DNA from: an uncultured Dehalococcoidia bacterium
Lineage (GTDB): Bacteria; Chloroflexota; Dehalococcoidia; Lucifugimonadales; GCA-2712585
NCBI GenBank assembly: GCA_951812825.1
Contig: OX638324.1
Coordinates: 316,977-380,976 of the forward strand
Direction of reading: 5' to 3'
Length of the DNA stretch: 64,000 nucleotides
The notes under the pieces were generated by a model that worked only from the letters and a program-made list of their open reading frames with translations, was not told the origin of the DNA and ran no database searches. The position numbers were made by a program, and so were the translations under genes. Each line of letters begins with the position of its first letter. Within the stretch, counting starts at the first letter, position 1. Shown piece after piece: positions 33,763 through 42,317 of this stretch.

Positions 33763-34007
33763 CTAGATAACCCTTAGCTTGCCGTCTGCAGATAGCAAAG
33801 CATAGTCAATTCTTCCGCAGCCAACATTTTTTCCACAGTTACGAGCGACGGATCAGCCGTGTCCCAACCAAGAACACTCAAGAGCGGGTCGATTAGTGAA
33901 TTCCTTGTCCGGATCTTATTGGCCAAAAGCGTTGCTCTATGCTCTCGTATTTGAGCCTTCAACCTCTCAATGACGGAAACCAATTCTACCAGCACTACTG
34001 CCAGCAC
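33763..34007 (-). pseudogene. Frameshifted, truncated N terminus of a restriction-enzyme-like gene
   Basis: A GTG at 34007 opens a frame reading IREHRATLLANKIRTRNSL then LIDPLLSVLGWDT, resembling N termini of type I restriction R-subunit-like proteins. After a run of six A the similarity moves to another frame, which reads GCGRIDYALLSADGK. Adding one A would join the two parts. Even so the reading stops at 33763, just before the expected catalytic E-x-K strand. It therefore looks like a remnant of about 80 codons. It starts 3 bp after the stop of the NHL gene. Confidence 0.62.
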
Positions 34008-34010
34008 CCT

Positions 34011-35051
34011 TTAATGTGCACTATCTGGCCACGCAAACACCTGCACCCGCGCCCGCGCTGTGTCCACCACAAACACCCGACCTTCCGCGTCAATCTTCAC
34101 CGTCGTCGGACCCCAGAACAGCTTCTCCACCATCGCCGACTCCTGCCGCAGCTCGTCTCCCGGCGGGTACACTAGCTCCGGCTCCAGGTTGGCCCTCTCC
34201 CGTTCCTCCAACTCGTCCATGTTCGTCGTGAAATACTCGTGGGCCCACTTGGAAAGCCCCGACTCTCCCCGCAGGTTTGCCAGGCACTCGCCGTCCTGGG
34301 TCAGCGCCTGCACCCGCTCGTTCCCCCAATCCGCCACGTACAGAACTCCTTCGTCGTCCACTGCCAGCCCCGCCGGACGGTTGAACTTCCCGTCGTCGGC
34401 GTCCGAGCCTCCCCACACCCTCACAAACTTCCCGTCAGCCGTGAACTTCTGAATCCTGTCATTGCGCCAGTCCACCACGTACACGTTTCCGGCTGCATCG
34501 GCAGCCACGCCCCACGGCATGTTGAACTCTCCCTCGCCGTCGCCCGCACTCCCCCACTGCGAAATGAACTCTCCCGTGGGCGTATATTGCTGGATGCGAT
34601 GGTTCAGGCTGTCCGCAATCAGCAGGTTGCCATCGCCGTCGACAATCATCCCGGCCGGACGGTCGAACTCCCCCTCGCCGTTCCCCTGCCGGCCCCACCG
34701 GTAGAGGAAGTTCCCTTCCTTATCGAAGACGGAAACCCGATGCAACGCCTCGTCGCCGATGTACACCCGGTCTTCCCCGTCAATCGCGATGGAGGAAGGC
34801 CACATTATCTGTCCGTCGTTTTGACCGCCCGAGCTGAACTCTCCTAAGAATTGCTCGCCGACGGTGCACTTAGTCACCCTCTTGGAAGGATTCATCTCCT
34901 CGGCGTCGGAACCCCCGCGGCTGACCACGTACATGACCCCGTCGCTGTCGAAAGCCAGGTCCACCGGATTGCCGAAGCCTCGCCCTCCCTGGAGCGACAT
35001 GAACCCCACCGTATGGCTGTACCGCAATTTAGCTGCTGTTTTCGTAATCAT
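34011..35051 (-). CDS. NHL-repeat beta-propeller protein (partner of DUF1800), second copy
   Basis: The ATG at 35051 follows a GAGGCGAAG site and lies 7 bp after the DUF1800 stop, so translation is probably coupled. The 346-residue product has about six NHL repeats with blades such as PAGMIVDGDGNLLIADSLNH and PWGVAADAAGNVYVVDW. It has no signal peptide. An insert rich in Glu/Arg at about 270-305 (TTNMDELEERERANLEPE) separates the fifth and last blades, as in the paralogues. Role unknown; the pairing suggests a physical or pathway link with DUF1800. Confidence 0.87.
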   Translation of the reverse strand: MITKTAAKLRYSHTVGFMSLQGGRGFGNPVDLAFDSDGVMYVVSRGGSDAEEMNPSKRVTKCTVGEQFLGEFSSGGQNDGQIMWPSSIAIDGEDRVYIGDEALHRVSVFDKEGNFLYRWGRQGNGEGEFDRPAGMIVDGDGNLLIADSLNHRIQQYTPTGEFISQWGSAGDGEGEFNMPWGVAADAAGNVYVVDWRNDRIQKFTADGKFVRVWGGSDADDGKFNRPAGLAVDDEGVLYVADWGNERVQALTQDGECLANLRGESGLSKWAHEYFTTNMDELEERERANLEPELVYPPGDELRQESAMVEKLFWGPTTVKIDAEGRVFVVDTARARVQVFAWPDSAH

Positions 35052-35058
35052 CTTCGCC

Positions 35059-36495
35059 TCACGCCAACTGATATTCTGTGGTGGCCGAAATAACCTGCAG
35101 AAGCTGGGCGATGCTCTCCGATGAGGCCCGCGCATCCTCCGCCGTGTCGAAGCTCAACTCTCCGGCGGCCCTCGCGTGCGCCACCAGGTCGGCGTGGGTG
35201 TCCTCCGACACCCTCATGTGGCCCAGCAGCCCCAGGCACTCTTCTACGAGCGACTCCGCCGATGCGTAAGCCCCCTGCTCCTGCACCCGCCGGATGATCG
35301 ACTGCACGCCCGGACGCGCAGGATCGGCAAACTCTTCAGCGGCAAAGTTCACCCTGCTGACCAGGCTCCCCGTTGTCACCCACTCCACCCCCGTGTGCCA
35401 GCCCTCCACGCTGGGGGGGTCCAGCAACTGCTGGCCCATGTTCCCCGTCTCTGCTGCCAACCGCAGGTCCTGGGGGCTGGGGAAGGAATAGCCGCCGGTA
35501 AGACGTGCAGTGCCCACTACAAATTCCGTAGGACTCTTTATCTTGGCGAACGCCGCCTCTTTGAAAAAGTCCGAATTCAGCAGAGTCCGCATCACCTCAC
35601 GCATGTTGTAACCGCTTTCGTCAAACACCCTCGCCAGCGTCTCCACCGCCTCCGGGTCCCTGGGCGGAGTATCTTTCCACGCCGGAACCTGGGGCTCGTC
35701 GGCCACAAAGAAGTTGTACAGGTGACGCCCAACGAACCTCCCCGTCGCCGGGTGTCGACAGATTATGTCAATCACGTCCTCCCCGTTGAAGGGCCCCCGC
35801 TGCCCGAGGAAGTCCTTGTCGTTCTCGTCGTGGTCCCCAGGTAGATATTCGAAGTGCCAGTCCAGCCGGCCGTAGGGCCAGATGGAGTCCCGGTCCGTCC
35901 GGGACTGATGCAACGATGCGTCGGCGATGGTCCAGCCGGTAAAGGCGTGGGAAGCCTGACGCACGTCGTCTTCCGTGTAATTGCCCTGCCCCATCGAAAA
36001 AAGCTCCAGCAGCTCCCTGCCGAAGTTCTCGTTGACGGCGTCCTTATGGTTGTCCTTGTTGTCAAGCCAGAAGATCATCGCCGGGTCCTTGGAAAGCTCT
36101 AGCAGAATCCGATGGAAGCTGCCCATCCCGAGCCTGCGAAACATCTCCACCTGGTTCAAAATCGCCCTGGGATGATTGAGCTTGGTATAGCCCGTGGCGA
36201 AGATGCAGTGATAGAACAGCGCCATCTTCTCCTCCAGCGGACGGCGGGTGTTGATCATCCGGTACAGCCAGTAGGTCTGACAGCTCTCCAACATGAGCAG
36301 ATTGTTCCCGTCCACGTGGTAGCGCTTCAGCAGGTCCTCGTCGTCCAGGGCTGGCGGCTGGAGCTCCGGGTGCAGCAATTCTTCCACCGTTGCCTCGTAC
36401 CCCTTCGCTGCACACCGTTCGACCTCCTCGCGGGTGGCGCCGAAACCGGCCCTCCGCATCAGATGGGCCATGAGAGCTAGATCTTTTTCAGACAT
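35059..36495 (-). CDS. DUF1800 family protein, second copy
   Basis: The 478-residue protein is a paralogue of those at 17800 and 47197, with LMAHLMRRAGFGATREEVE, MALFYHCIFATGYTKL, GRELLELFSMGQGNYTEDDV and PPSVEGWHTGVEW in the same order. GGAGGG precedes the ATG. No export signal is seen. It is the first gene of a tight two-gene unit with an NHL propeller. Confidence 0.9.
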   Translation of the reverse strand: MSEKDLALMAHLMRRAGFGATREEVERCAAKGYEATVEELLHPELQPPALDDEDLLKRYHVDGNNLLMLESCQTYWLYRMINTRRPLEEKMALFYHCIFATGYTKLNHPRAILNQVEMFRRLGMGSFHRILLELSKDPAMIFWLDNKDNHKDAVNENFGRELLELFSMGQGNYTEDDVRQASHAFTGWTIADASLHQSRTDRDSIWPYGRLDWHFEYLPGDHDENDKDFLGQRGPFNGEDVIDIICRHPATGRFVGRHLYNFFVADEPQVPAWKDTPPRDPEAVETLARVFDESGYNMREVMRTLLNSDFFKEAAFAKIKSPTEFVVGTARLTGGYSFPSPQDLRLAAETGNMGQQLLDPPSVEGWHTGVEWVTTGSLVSRVNFAAEEFADPARPGVQSIIRRVQEQGAYASAESLVEECLGLLGHMRVSEDTHADLVAHARAAGELSFDTAEDARASSESIAQLLQVISATTEYQLA

Positions 36496-36630
36496 TTTAT
36501 CCCTCCGCCAACTATTGATTTACGAATGTAAACGTCACAACAGAATCTATCACCACACCATTTTAGCGTCAATGGCAAAGCCCCCGCAGAACGAACCGCA
36601 ATCCGCACCAGCGAGAACCCTTCAACAACA

Positions 36631-36657
36631 GTCATTCCGGTGAAAACCGGAATCCAG
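36631..36657. repeat. CCGGAATCC dispersed palindrome
   Basis: A GTCATTCCGG...CCGGAATCCAG inverted repeat copy. Other copies lie at 38176, 44803, 46136 and 63617. The 271-bp gap around it has no gene. Confidence 0.75.
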
Positions 36658-36730
36658 GATCCCGCACCGACCGCTTCGTTCTAGCTTAGAATCGTCCTGC
36701 CAATTCGCCACGGTTCACGCATGCTTTTGC

Positions 36731-36759
36731 TTGACGTTACTAATGCTCTGCGTTATTAT
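36731..36759 (+). promoter_or_regulatory. Promoter of the HigBA operon, near-leaderless
   Basis: TTGACG (36731-36736) and TATTAT (36754-36759) are spaced by 17 bases. Transcription should begin within a base or two of the GTG at 36768, leaving little or no leader for the toxin message. Confidence 0.65.
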
Positions 36760-36767
36760 TGCTCGCA

Positions 36768-37046
36768 GTGAAGCGATTCAGAAATGCCGACTCTCGGAAG
36801 CTCTTTTATGGTCAGCGGCCTCGTCGATTACCACAGGACATTCAGCGACGTGCTCGGCTTAGACTTCAGCGTGTGGTGGCTGCTTCGGCCCTGACGGACC
36901 TCCAAGTGCCTCCCTCTCACCGCTTGGAGGCGCTTCGGGGAGCACGAAGAGGCCAATACAGCATCCGCGTGAACGAACAGTGGCGTGTGTGCTTCATCTG
37001 GACGCAACAAGGTGCGATGGAAATCGAAGTTGTCGATTATCACTAA
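36768..37046 (+). CDS. higB: HigB/RelE-superfamily toxin
   Basis: The GTG at 36768 is chosen because family proteins begin with a strand like KRFRNADSRKLF; a TTG three codons earlier is possible. The 92-residue product shows the RelE/HigB mRNA-interferase fold: an early SRKLFYGQ helix, a DLQVPPSHRLEAL loop and the C-terminal GQYSIRVNEQWRVCFIW strands with conserved Arg and Trp. These toxins cleave ribosome-bound mRNA. The antitoxin gene follows after 10 bp, the toxin-first order typical of HigBA. Confidence 0.88.
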   Translation: MKRFRNADSRKLFYGQRPRRLPQDIQRRARLRLQRVVAASALTDLQVPPSHRLEALRGARRGQYSIRVNEQWRVCFIWTQQGAMEIEVVDYH

Positions 37047-37056
37047 GGAGAATGTC

Positions 37057-37365
37057 ATGGGACTCAACGAGCCGATTCACCCCGGAGAGCATTTGGCGGA
37101 ATTTCTTGAGGAGTTGGGAATAACCCAGTATAGATTGGCAAAGGCCATTGGGGTGCCACAGGTTCGAATTAGCGAAATTGTGCACTGCCGCAGATCTATT
37201 ACTGCGGATTCCGCATTGCGAATTGGTCGAGCCCTGGGTACGACTCCCGACTTCTGGCTGAACCTTCAGCGCATGTACGATCTCGACGTTGCCCGCACTA
37301 AGACCGACGTCAGCGGCATAAGACCACTGGTCGCTGGGACCCCAAGCATTGGAAGCGAGAAATAG
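37057..37365 (+). CDS. higA: HigA antitoxin, XRE-type HTH
   Basis: The ATG at 37057 follows AAGGAG. The 102-residue product has the HigA signature IHPGEHLAEFLEELGITQ, an HTH with QYRLAKAIGVPQVRISEIV, and the C-terminal TTPDFWLNLQRMYDL block. It should neutralise HigB and repress the operon. The two genes are complete and apparently intact. An alternative role as plasmid-like addiction module is not supported by any nearby replication gene. Confidence 0.92.
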   Translation: MGLNEPIHPGEHLAEFLEELGITQYRLAKAIGVPQVRISEIVHCRRSITADSALRIGRALGTTPDFWLNLQRMYDLDVARTKTDVSGIRPLVAGTPSIGSEK

Positions 37366-37491
37366 TGTCTCGCGTCATGTCTCGATACGGCACCGTTTCC
37401 CTTGATAGATGCTCCCTCTCTGCCGGATGATGCAGCCCCTCCGGCCCGCATCATCCACCCTACCGCTGCGCCAACCAGTCAAGGAATTACC

Positions 37492-38145
37492 ATGCGGCAA
37501 AAGACCCCATTAGTCGCCTTCATCTCCAACTACACCAACAACCCCGGCTGTGGTCGCGATCTACGACCAGTATTCCAACAGCTCAGCCGCAGGTTCCAAA
37601 TTCAGCGCGCTCTCTACCCGGGTAGCTGGCTGGATGTCACACCCTCCCTGTTCTTCCCCGAAGTTTGCTACGTCGACTCCCTGTCAGGAATTGTCGACTC
37701 ATTCGCAGACCCGGACCTCCGCCGGCACCTCAACGACAACAAGCATTACCCGGACGCTCCCACGATACACTGTTATCAGCACGACTATCGCACCTTCAAC
37801 GCCGAGCCGGAAGCATCCTTCGACCTTCTCATCTCCCTCAACGCTGGTTTCATCTCCCAGGCATGCGAGCGATTTCTCCCTCCGGAAGGGCTCCTGCTGG
37901 TCAACGACGAACACTACGACGCCCGCCGAGCCTTCGTCGATCCCGACTACATCATCATCGCGGCATTCACGGGAGAAAACCTCCGCATGGAGACCTCCCA
38001 AGCCGAATTAACTTCCTTCTTCCATACGACCAAAGGAACACCCCTGACCCTGGAGATGGTTGACTCCGATGCCCCCAGATCGCCAAGTCGCGCAAGGTTC
38101 AAACCGGCGAAAACCGCACCTGTCTATCTATTCAGGAAACAATAA
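37492..38145 (+). CDS. Conserved hypothetical protein, possible Rossmann-like fold
   Basis: From ATG 37492, with AAGGA 6-7 bases upstream, the product is 217 residues. I do not recognise a named family. It has an N-terminal ISNYTNNPGCGRDLRPVFQ segment, a YPGSWLDVTPSLFFPEV block, and a central strand-turn FDLLISLNAGFISQACERFL followed by GLLLVNDEHYDAR, which looks like part of an alpha/beta nucleotide- or SAM-binding fold. It lies downstream of HigBA on the same strand with a 126-bp gap. Confidence 0.6.
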   Translation: MRQKTPLVAFISNYTNNPGCGRDLRPVFQQLSRRFQIQRALYPGSWLDVTPSLFFPEVCYVDSLSGIVDSFADPDLRRHLNDNKHYPDAPTIHCYQHDYRTFNAEPEASFDLLISLNAGFISQACERFLPPEGLLLVNDEHYDARRAFVDPDYIIIAAFTGENLRMETSQAELTSFFHTTKGTPLTLEMVDSDAPRSPSRARFKPAKTAPVYLFRKQ

Positions 38146-38468
38146 TCGACGCTTGGAAGAGTCTGAATAAGGTCAGTCATACCGGCGAAGGCCGGTATCC
38201 AGAAAGCCCATAAAGCAAACGTTAGCTTGAATTGAGGCCATTCGCCTTCATCCTAATCTTCCTCTATTGAGGCGAAAGGGGTTATTCAGAGGTTTCCTAT
38301 CGACTAACGTTGGCGTGCAAATACGACGAAGGCATTCGAAATATATCCCAGACTCGAACAAATCTCCGCCTCCAGCACTTGGCGAAAACCCTCACTTGGC
38401 GTAACATTCAACAACTCCGGCCCGGGCCATGTGCCCAATAGCCGCACATTCTCGTCAAGGGAGATAAT
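38146..38468. repeat. 322-bp intergenic region with one CCGG palindrome
   Basis: No gene is supported. A GTCATACCGGCGAAGGCCGGTATCC copy lies at 38176-38202 and carries compensatory changes (CCGGTAT against ATACCGG), suggesting selection on the hairpin. A CAAGGGAGATAAT ribosome site ends the region. Confidence 0.7.
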
Positions 38469-39890
38469 ATGGACGCCAACTTGCTGATGGACCTCTCCGG
38501 CGCTCAGATGGCCAGGCTGATCGCTTCGAAAGAGCTTTCCCCCGTCGAACTCGTCGACGCCTACGTTGACCGCATCGACCGCATTAACCCAAAGGTGAAC
38601 GCCTACGTCACCGTCTGCCAGGAAGAAGCCCTCGCCGATGCTCGCCTCGCCGAGGATGCCGTAATGCGCGGCGATAACCTGCAACCCCTGCACGGCCTCC
38701 CCTTCGCCGCAAAGGACCAGCTCGACACCAAGGGCGTTGTCACCACCTCCGGCTCCCGCAGCCTGTCGGCCAACATCCCGCCGGAAGACGCCACCGTCAT
38801 CGCCCGTATGAAAGACGCCGGCGCCGTCCTCATCGGCAAGACCAGCATGACCCAATTCGCCTCCGGTCTCGGTGACCCGTGGCAATTCGGCGAGCCGCCT
38901 CGCAACCCCTGGGACCTGGAGCGCGACACCATCGGCTCCAGCAACGGCTCCGCCATCGCCATCGCCGCCTCCATGTGCGCCCTCTCCCTCGGCGAAGATA
39001 CCGGCGGCTCCATTCGCTGCCCCGCCTCCGCCACCGGCGCCGTCGGCTTCCGACCCACCTGGGGCCGTCTGAGCCGCTACCGGATGCACGCCCTCTCCTG
39101 GTCCATGGACTCCGCCGGCCCCATCACCCACACCGTCGAAGACGCCGCCCTGATGCTGAACGCCGTCGCCGGCTACGACCCCAAGGACACACTAACCTCC
39201 AAACGCCCCGTGCCCGATTTCACCCAGGGCCTCGGCGAAGACATGAAGGGCAAGCGCATCGGCCTTATCCAAGAGTTTATGGATCCCGAATTCTGCGATG
39301 CCGAAGTCGTCGACGCCGTCACCGCCGCCGCTAAGCACCTTGAAAACCTCGGCGCAACGGTGGAAGAGGTGTCGCTGCCCATGCTCCGAGACATCCGCCT
39401 CATCGCCAGCCCCGTCACGGGCAGCGACGCCGGCCACGTCCACGCCGAGAACCTGAAGGCGCATCCCGAGCACTACGGGCGAAACCTGCGCCTGCGCCTC
39501 ATCGTCGACCTGTTGATCCCCGGGCACATCCTCCAGACCGCCACCCGCGCCCGCGCCATCATGCGCCGCGAGTGGCTCAAGCTCCTCGCCCCCTACGACG
39601 TTCTGATCGCCCCCACCCTTATGTTCAAACTGAAGAAGATTCACTATGCCAATCCCGTCACCGAGCGGGACCAGGCCCGTGGACGTTTCGGCACCGGTAC
39701 CGGCGACGTTACAATCGTCGCCGCCTTCCTCGGCACTCCAGCCATGACCGTCCGCTGTGGTTTCGACTCCAACGGCGTGCCCATCGGCCTCATGTTCATG
39801 GCCGCCCCCTACCAGGAAGCAAGCATCCTCAACGCTGGCCACGCCTACGAACAGACCACCGACTGGCACAAACGCCGCCCAAACCTGTAG
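38469..39890 (+). CDS. Amidase signature family protein
   Basis: The 473-residue enzyme has the complete amidase signature: K82 in FAAKDQLDT, the serine/glycine loop GSSNGSA at 156-162, and nucleophile S181 in GEDTGGSIRCPAS. A GGGAG ribosome site precedes the ATG. It is a distant paralogue of the amidase at 4414. GatA identity is unlikely without GatB/C neighbours. It probably hydrolyses a small amide as part of the broad hydrolase repertoire of this region. Confidence 0.92.
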   Translation: MDANLLMDLSGAQMARLIASKELSPVELVDAYVDRIDRINPKVNAYVTVCQEEALADARLAEDAVMRGDNLQPLHGLPFAAKDQLDTKGVVTTSGSRSLSANIPPEDATVIARMKDAGAVLIGKTSMTQFASGLGDPWQFGEPPRNPWDLERDTIGSSNGSAIAIAASMCALSLGEDTGGSIRCPASATGAVGFRPTWGRLSRYRMHALSWSMDSAGPITHTVEDAALMLNAVAGYDPKDTLTSKRPVPDFTQGLGEDMKGKRIGLIQEFMDPEFCDAEVVDAVTAAAKHLENLGATVEEVSLPMLRDIRLIASPVTGSDAGHVHAENLKAHPEHYGRNLRLRLIVDLLIPGHILQTATRARAIMRREWLKLLAPYDVLIAPTLMFKLKKIHYANPVTERDQARGRFGTGTGDVTIVAAFLGTPAMTVRCGFDSNGVPIGLMFMAAPYQEASILNAGHAYEQTTDWHKRRPNL

Positions 39891-39974
39891 CCTAATCTCA
39901 TCCCGGAGTCATCTGCACAGTCACCATTCCTGTAAGAGTCAATATCCATATTGTCTCTTCCCTCTTTACCCACT

Positions 39975-40103
39975 TGTCATTCTGAGGAGGCCCCGCGACG
40001 AAGAATCTCGCCACCGGGACGCCCCCCGCTCACTCCGCAGCCCGAACCGGAACCCCGCTCCCATTCATCCCGCAACGTAGGGGCTGGTTTCAAACTAACC
40101 CCT
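39975..40103. repeat. Two dispersed repeats in one intergenic gap
   Basis: A GTCATTCTGAGGAGGCCCCGCG...GAATCT copy occupies about 39975-40009. A GTAGGGGCTGGTTTCAAACTAACCCC palindrome lies at 40077-40103. The phosphotransferase start follows directly. Confidence 0.75.
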
Positions 40104-40125
40104 GCTGGCCGAGGAATTAGAATCT

Positions 40126-41103
40126 GTGGAACCTACAGATATATCACCACCGGATCAAGGCATTCGATCCCACTGGCGCGATATACCTCTGCGAGTCCGC
40201 AGTGAGGTTGAAGAATGGCTGGGTGGGAAGGTAGTAAGCGCCGAAACTCAGCCCACCGGGTTCTCCCCAGGGGTCGCGGCAGCGCTGACCCTGGCCGATG
40301 GTCAGCGAGTCTTCATCAAGGCAGTTGCGTCTGAGCCCAATCCCATAACGCCCACTATGCATCGGCAGGAGATTAAGGTTGTGTCCGCCATGCCAAAAGA
40401 CTCGCCGGTTCCACGGCTCCTCTGGTCTTACGATGAGGGCACGGATGGTTGGGTCGTGCTGCTCTTTGAGCACGTAGAAGGTCGCCATCCGGCAAAGCCC
40501 TGGCTGGCCACTGAGCTCGACCGTGTAGTCGCCGCATTAGAGGACCTGAACGCACGACTTACACCGTCCCCGCTTCCGAATTCAATTGTCGGAACCGCAT
40601 CCGAAATGTTCGATTCAGAAATCTGCGGCTGGCGCAAGCTGCTGGATGATCGACCGTCGCGCCTTGACTGCGTGGATGAATGGTCGCGTCGTCATTTGGA
40701 GACGTTGGCGGACATCGAAGAGACTATCGTCGACGCCCTGGTAGGCGATACGCTACTTCACATGGATACCCGGGCGGATAATATATTGCTTTCGCATGAG
40801 CGAATCTGGTTCCTGGACTGGCCTCATGCTTGCATCGGCCCTGCTTGGTTGGACGTCGTCGCATTTGCGTCTAGTGTGAGGATGCAGGGCGGACCGCCTC
40901 CTGAAGTAGTCATCTCGAAACATGCCGCCTGCCTCGTCGCTGAGAGCGACACAATTACCGCGGCGGTGGTGTCTATAGCAGGGTATTTCACTCGCCAGGC
41001 CCTGCTTCCCCCACCTCCAGGGTTGCCAACGGTACGCGCATTTCAGGCAGCACAGGGATTGGTCGCCAGGCAGTGGGCCGCGCAGCGCACGGGACTCGCA
41101 TAG
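40126..41103 (+). CDS. APH-like phosphotransferase (protein-kinase-like fold)
   Basis: The gene starts with GTG at 40126, with GAGGA 11 bases upstream. The 325-residue product has the phosphotransferase/aminoglycoside kinase fold. ATP-site lysine is K65 in RVFIKA; the catalytic loop has H212, D214 and N219 in LLHMDTRADN; metal-binding D231 lies in FLDWP. Family members phosphorylate antibiotics, sugars, homoserine or choline; resistance should not be assumed. The following 197 bp contain no gene. Confidence 0.85.
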   Translation: MEPTDISPPDQGIRSHWRDIPLRVRSEVEEWLGGKVVSAETQPTGFSPGVAAALTLADGQRVFIKAVASEPNPITPTMHRQEIKVVSAMPKDSPVPRLLWSYDEGTDGWVVLLFEHVEGRHPAKPWLATELDRVVAALEDLNARLTPSPLPNSIVGTASEMFDSEICGWRKLLDDRPSRLDCVDEWSRRHLETLADIEETIVDALVGDTLLHMDTRADNILLSHERIWFLDWPHACIGPAWLDVVAFASSVRMQGGPPPEVVISKHAACLVAESDTITAAVVSIAGYFTRQALLPPPPGLPTVRAFQAAQGLVARQWAAQRTGLA

Positions 41104-41300
41104 TTGAATCGGTGAGAAATGCTGAACGGCTTAGGCATTTTAGTGAAGATGCCGAAGAGGTTGCCCGTGATTCATCATCGAAAGGCAGTCGGACTAGAGA
41201 GCTTCTTGGCGTTGACTCATTTTTCCATCCCCATTAAACTGCCTTTGGCAGACGGATGCCCCCCGTCGCGCCCGAATTAACCCGACAAGGAGACAAAGGT

Positions 41301-42224
41301 ATGCTCGAACCCGGCCTTTCGCCATACGCCCCCATCGTCGACCGCCCCGTGGTCCGCTGGCCCAACAACGCCCGCGTGGCCCTCTGGGTCGCCCCCAACG
41401 TGGAATACATGGACTTCATCCCCGCACCCAACGACGGCAAGGGCGGATTCTTCCGAAACGTCTACAGCCGCACGCCCCCGCCCGACGTGGCATCTTTCGC
41501 CAATCAGGACTACGGCAACCGGGTGTGCCTCTGGCGCATGCTGGAGGTCTTCGACCATCACAAGATCCGTTGCACCGTCTCCCTAAACGAGGCCATCCTG
41601 GAGCATTTCCCCGAGACCAAGCAAGCCCTGATTGATCGCGACTACGATTACATGTCCCACGGCATCTACAACAACCGCTTCCTCAATCTCCTCTCCGAGG
41701 ATGAGGAGCGCGCCTTCTTCAAGGACTGCGTCGACACCCTCTATGAGCACACCGGCAAAAAGCTCAAGGGGATGCTCACCCCCGCCGTCTCCCCCTCCGC
41801 CCGCACCCACGACCTGATGGCCGAAGCGGGTCTCATCTACAACGCCGACTGGGGCCACGACGACCAGCCCTTCCCCATGAAAGTCAGGAAAGGCCGCCTC
41901 CTCTCCATGCCCTACAACCTGGACCTGAACGACGGCACCTACAGCCGCTTCGGCTGCACCCCCGAATACTGGGCCCAGTGCGTCAAGGACCAGTTCGACG
42001 TCATGTACGAGGAGGGAGCGGAAAACGCCCGCCAGGTCTGCGTCTCCCTGCACCCCTCCGTCATGGGACACCCCAGCCGCATCAAGTACCTCGACGAAGT
42101 CCTCGGCTACATGATGGGCCACGAAGGCGTCTGGCAGACCACCGCCGACGACATGGCCCAGTATTACATGGACAACTACTACGACATCATGGTCGCCCAC
42201 CTGGAAAAGCACGAATACAACTAA
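41301..42224 (+). CDS. Polysaccharide-deacetylase-fold protein, PuuE-like (copy A)
   Basis: From ATG 41301 with AAGGAG upstream the product is 307 residues. It resembles the PuuE/allantoinase-type NodB-fold enzymes through RPVVRWPNNARVALWVAPN, the YGNRVCLWRMLEVF block and DFMSHG-like YDYMSHGIYNNR. The metal-binding acidic pair and HxxH of classical deacetylases are absent (TVSLNEA, SHGIYNN), fitting a metal-independent branch. There is no signal peptide, so it acts in the cytoplasm, probably on a small amide or imide. It is about three-quarters identical by eye to the gene at 45192. Confidence 0.83.
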   Translation: MLEPGLSPYAPIVDRPVVRWPNNARVALWVAPNVEYMDFIPAPNDGKGGFFRNVYSRTPPPDVASFANQDYGNRVCLWRMLEVFDHHKIRCTVSLNEAILEHFPETKQALIDRDYDYMSHGIYNNRFLNLLSEDEERAFFKDCVDTLYEHTGKKLKGMLTPAVSPSARTHDLMAEAGLIYNADWGHDDQPFPMKVRKGRLLSMPYNLDLNDGTYSRFGCTPEYWAQCVKDQFDVMYEEGAENARQVCVSLHPSVMGHPSRIKYLDEVLGYMMGHEGVWQTTADDMAQYYMDNYYDIMVAHLEKHEYN

Positions 42225-42317
42225 CCCCCTACCTAAATCCCTTCCCCCCGGATGGGGGTGTTCCACGTGCCACCAAACCAAAATCCGACAACCCAACCAT
42301 AACTGGAGGACGAAAAA

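Noticed and set aside
40126..41103. An antibiotic-resistance aminoglycoside kinase
   Set aside because: Only the general kinase motifs are present; family members have many substrates and nothing in the context suggests resistance.
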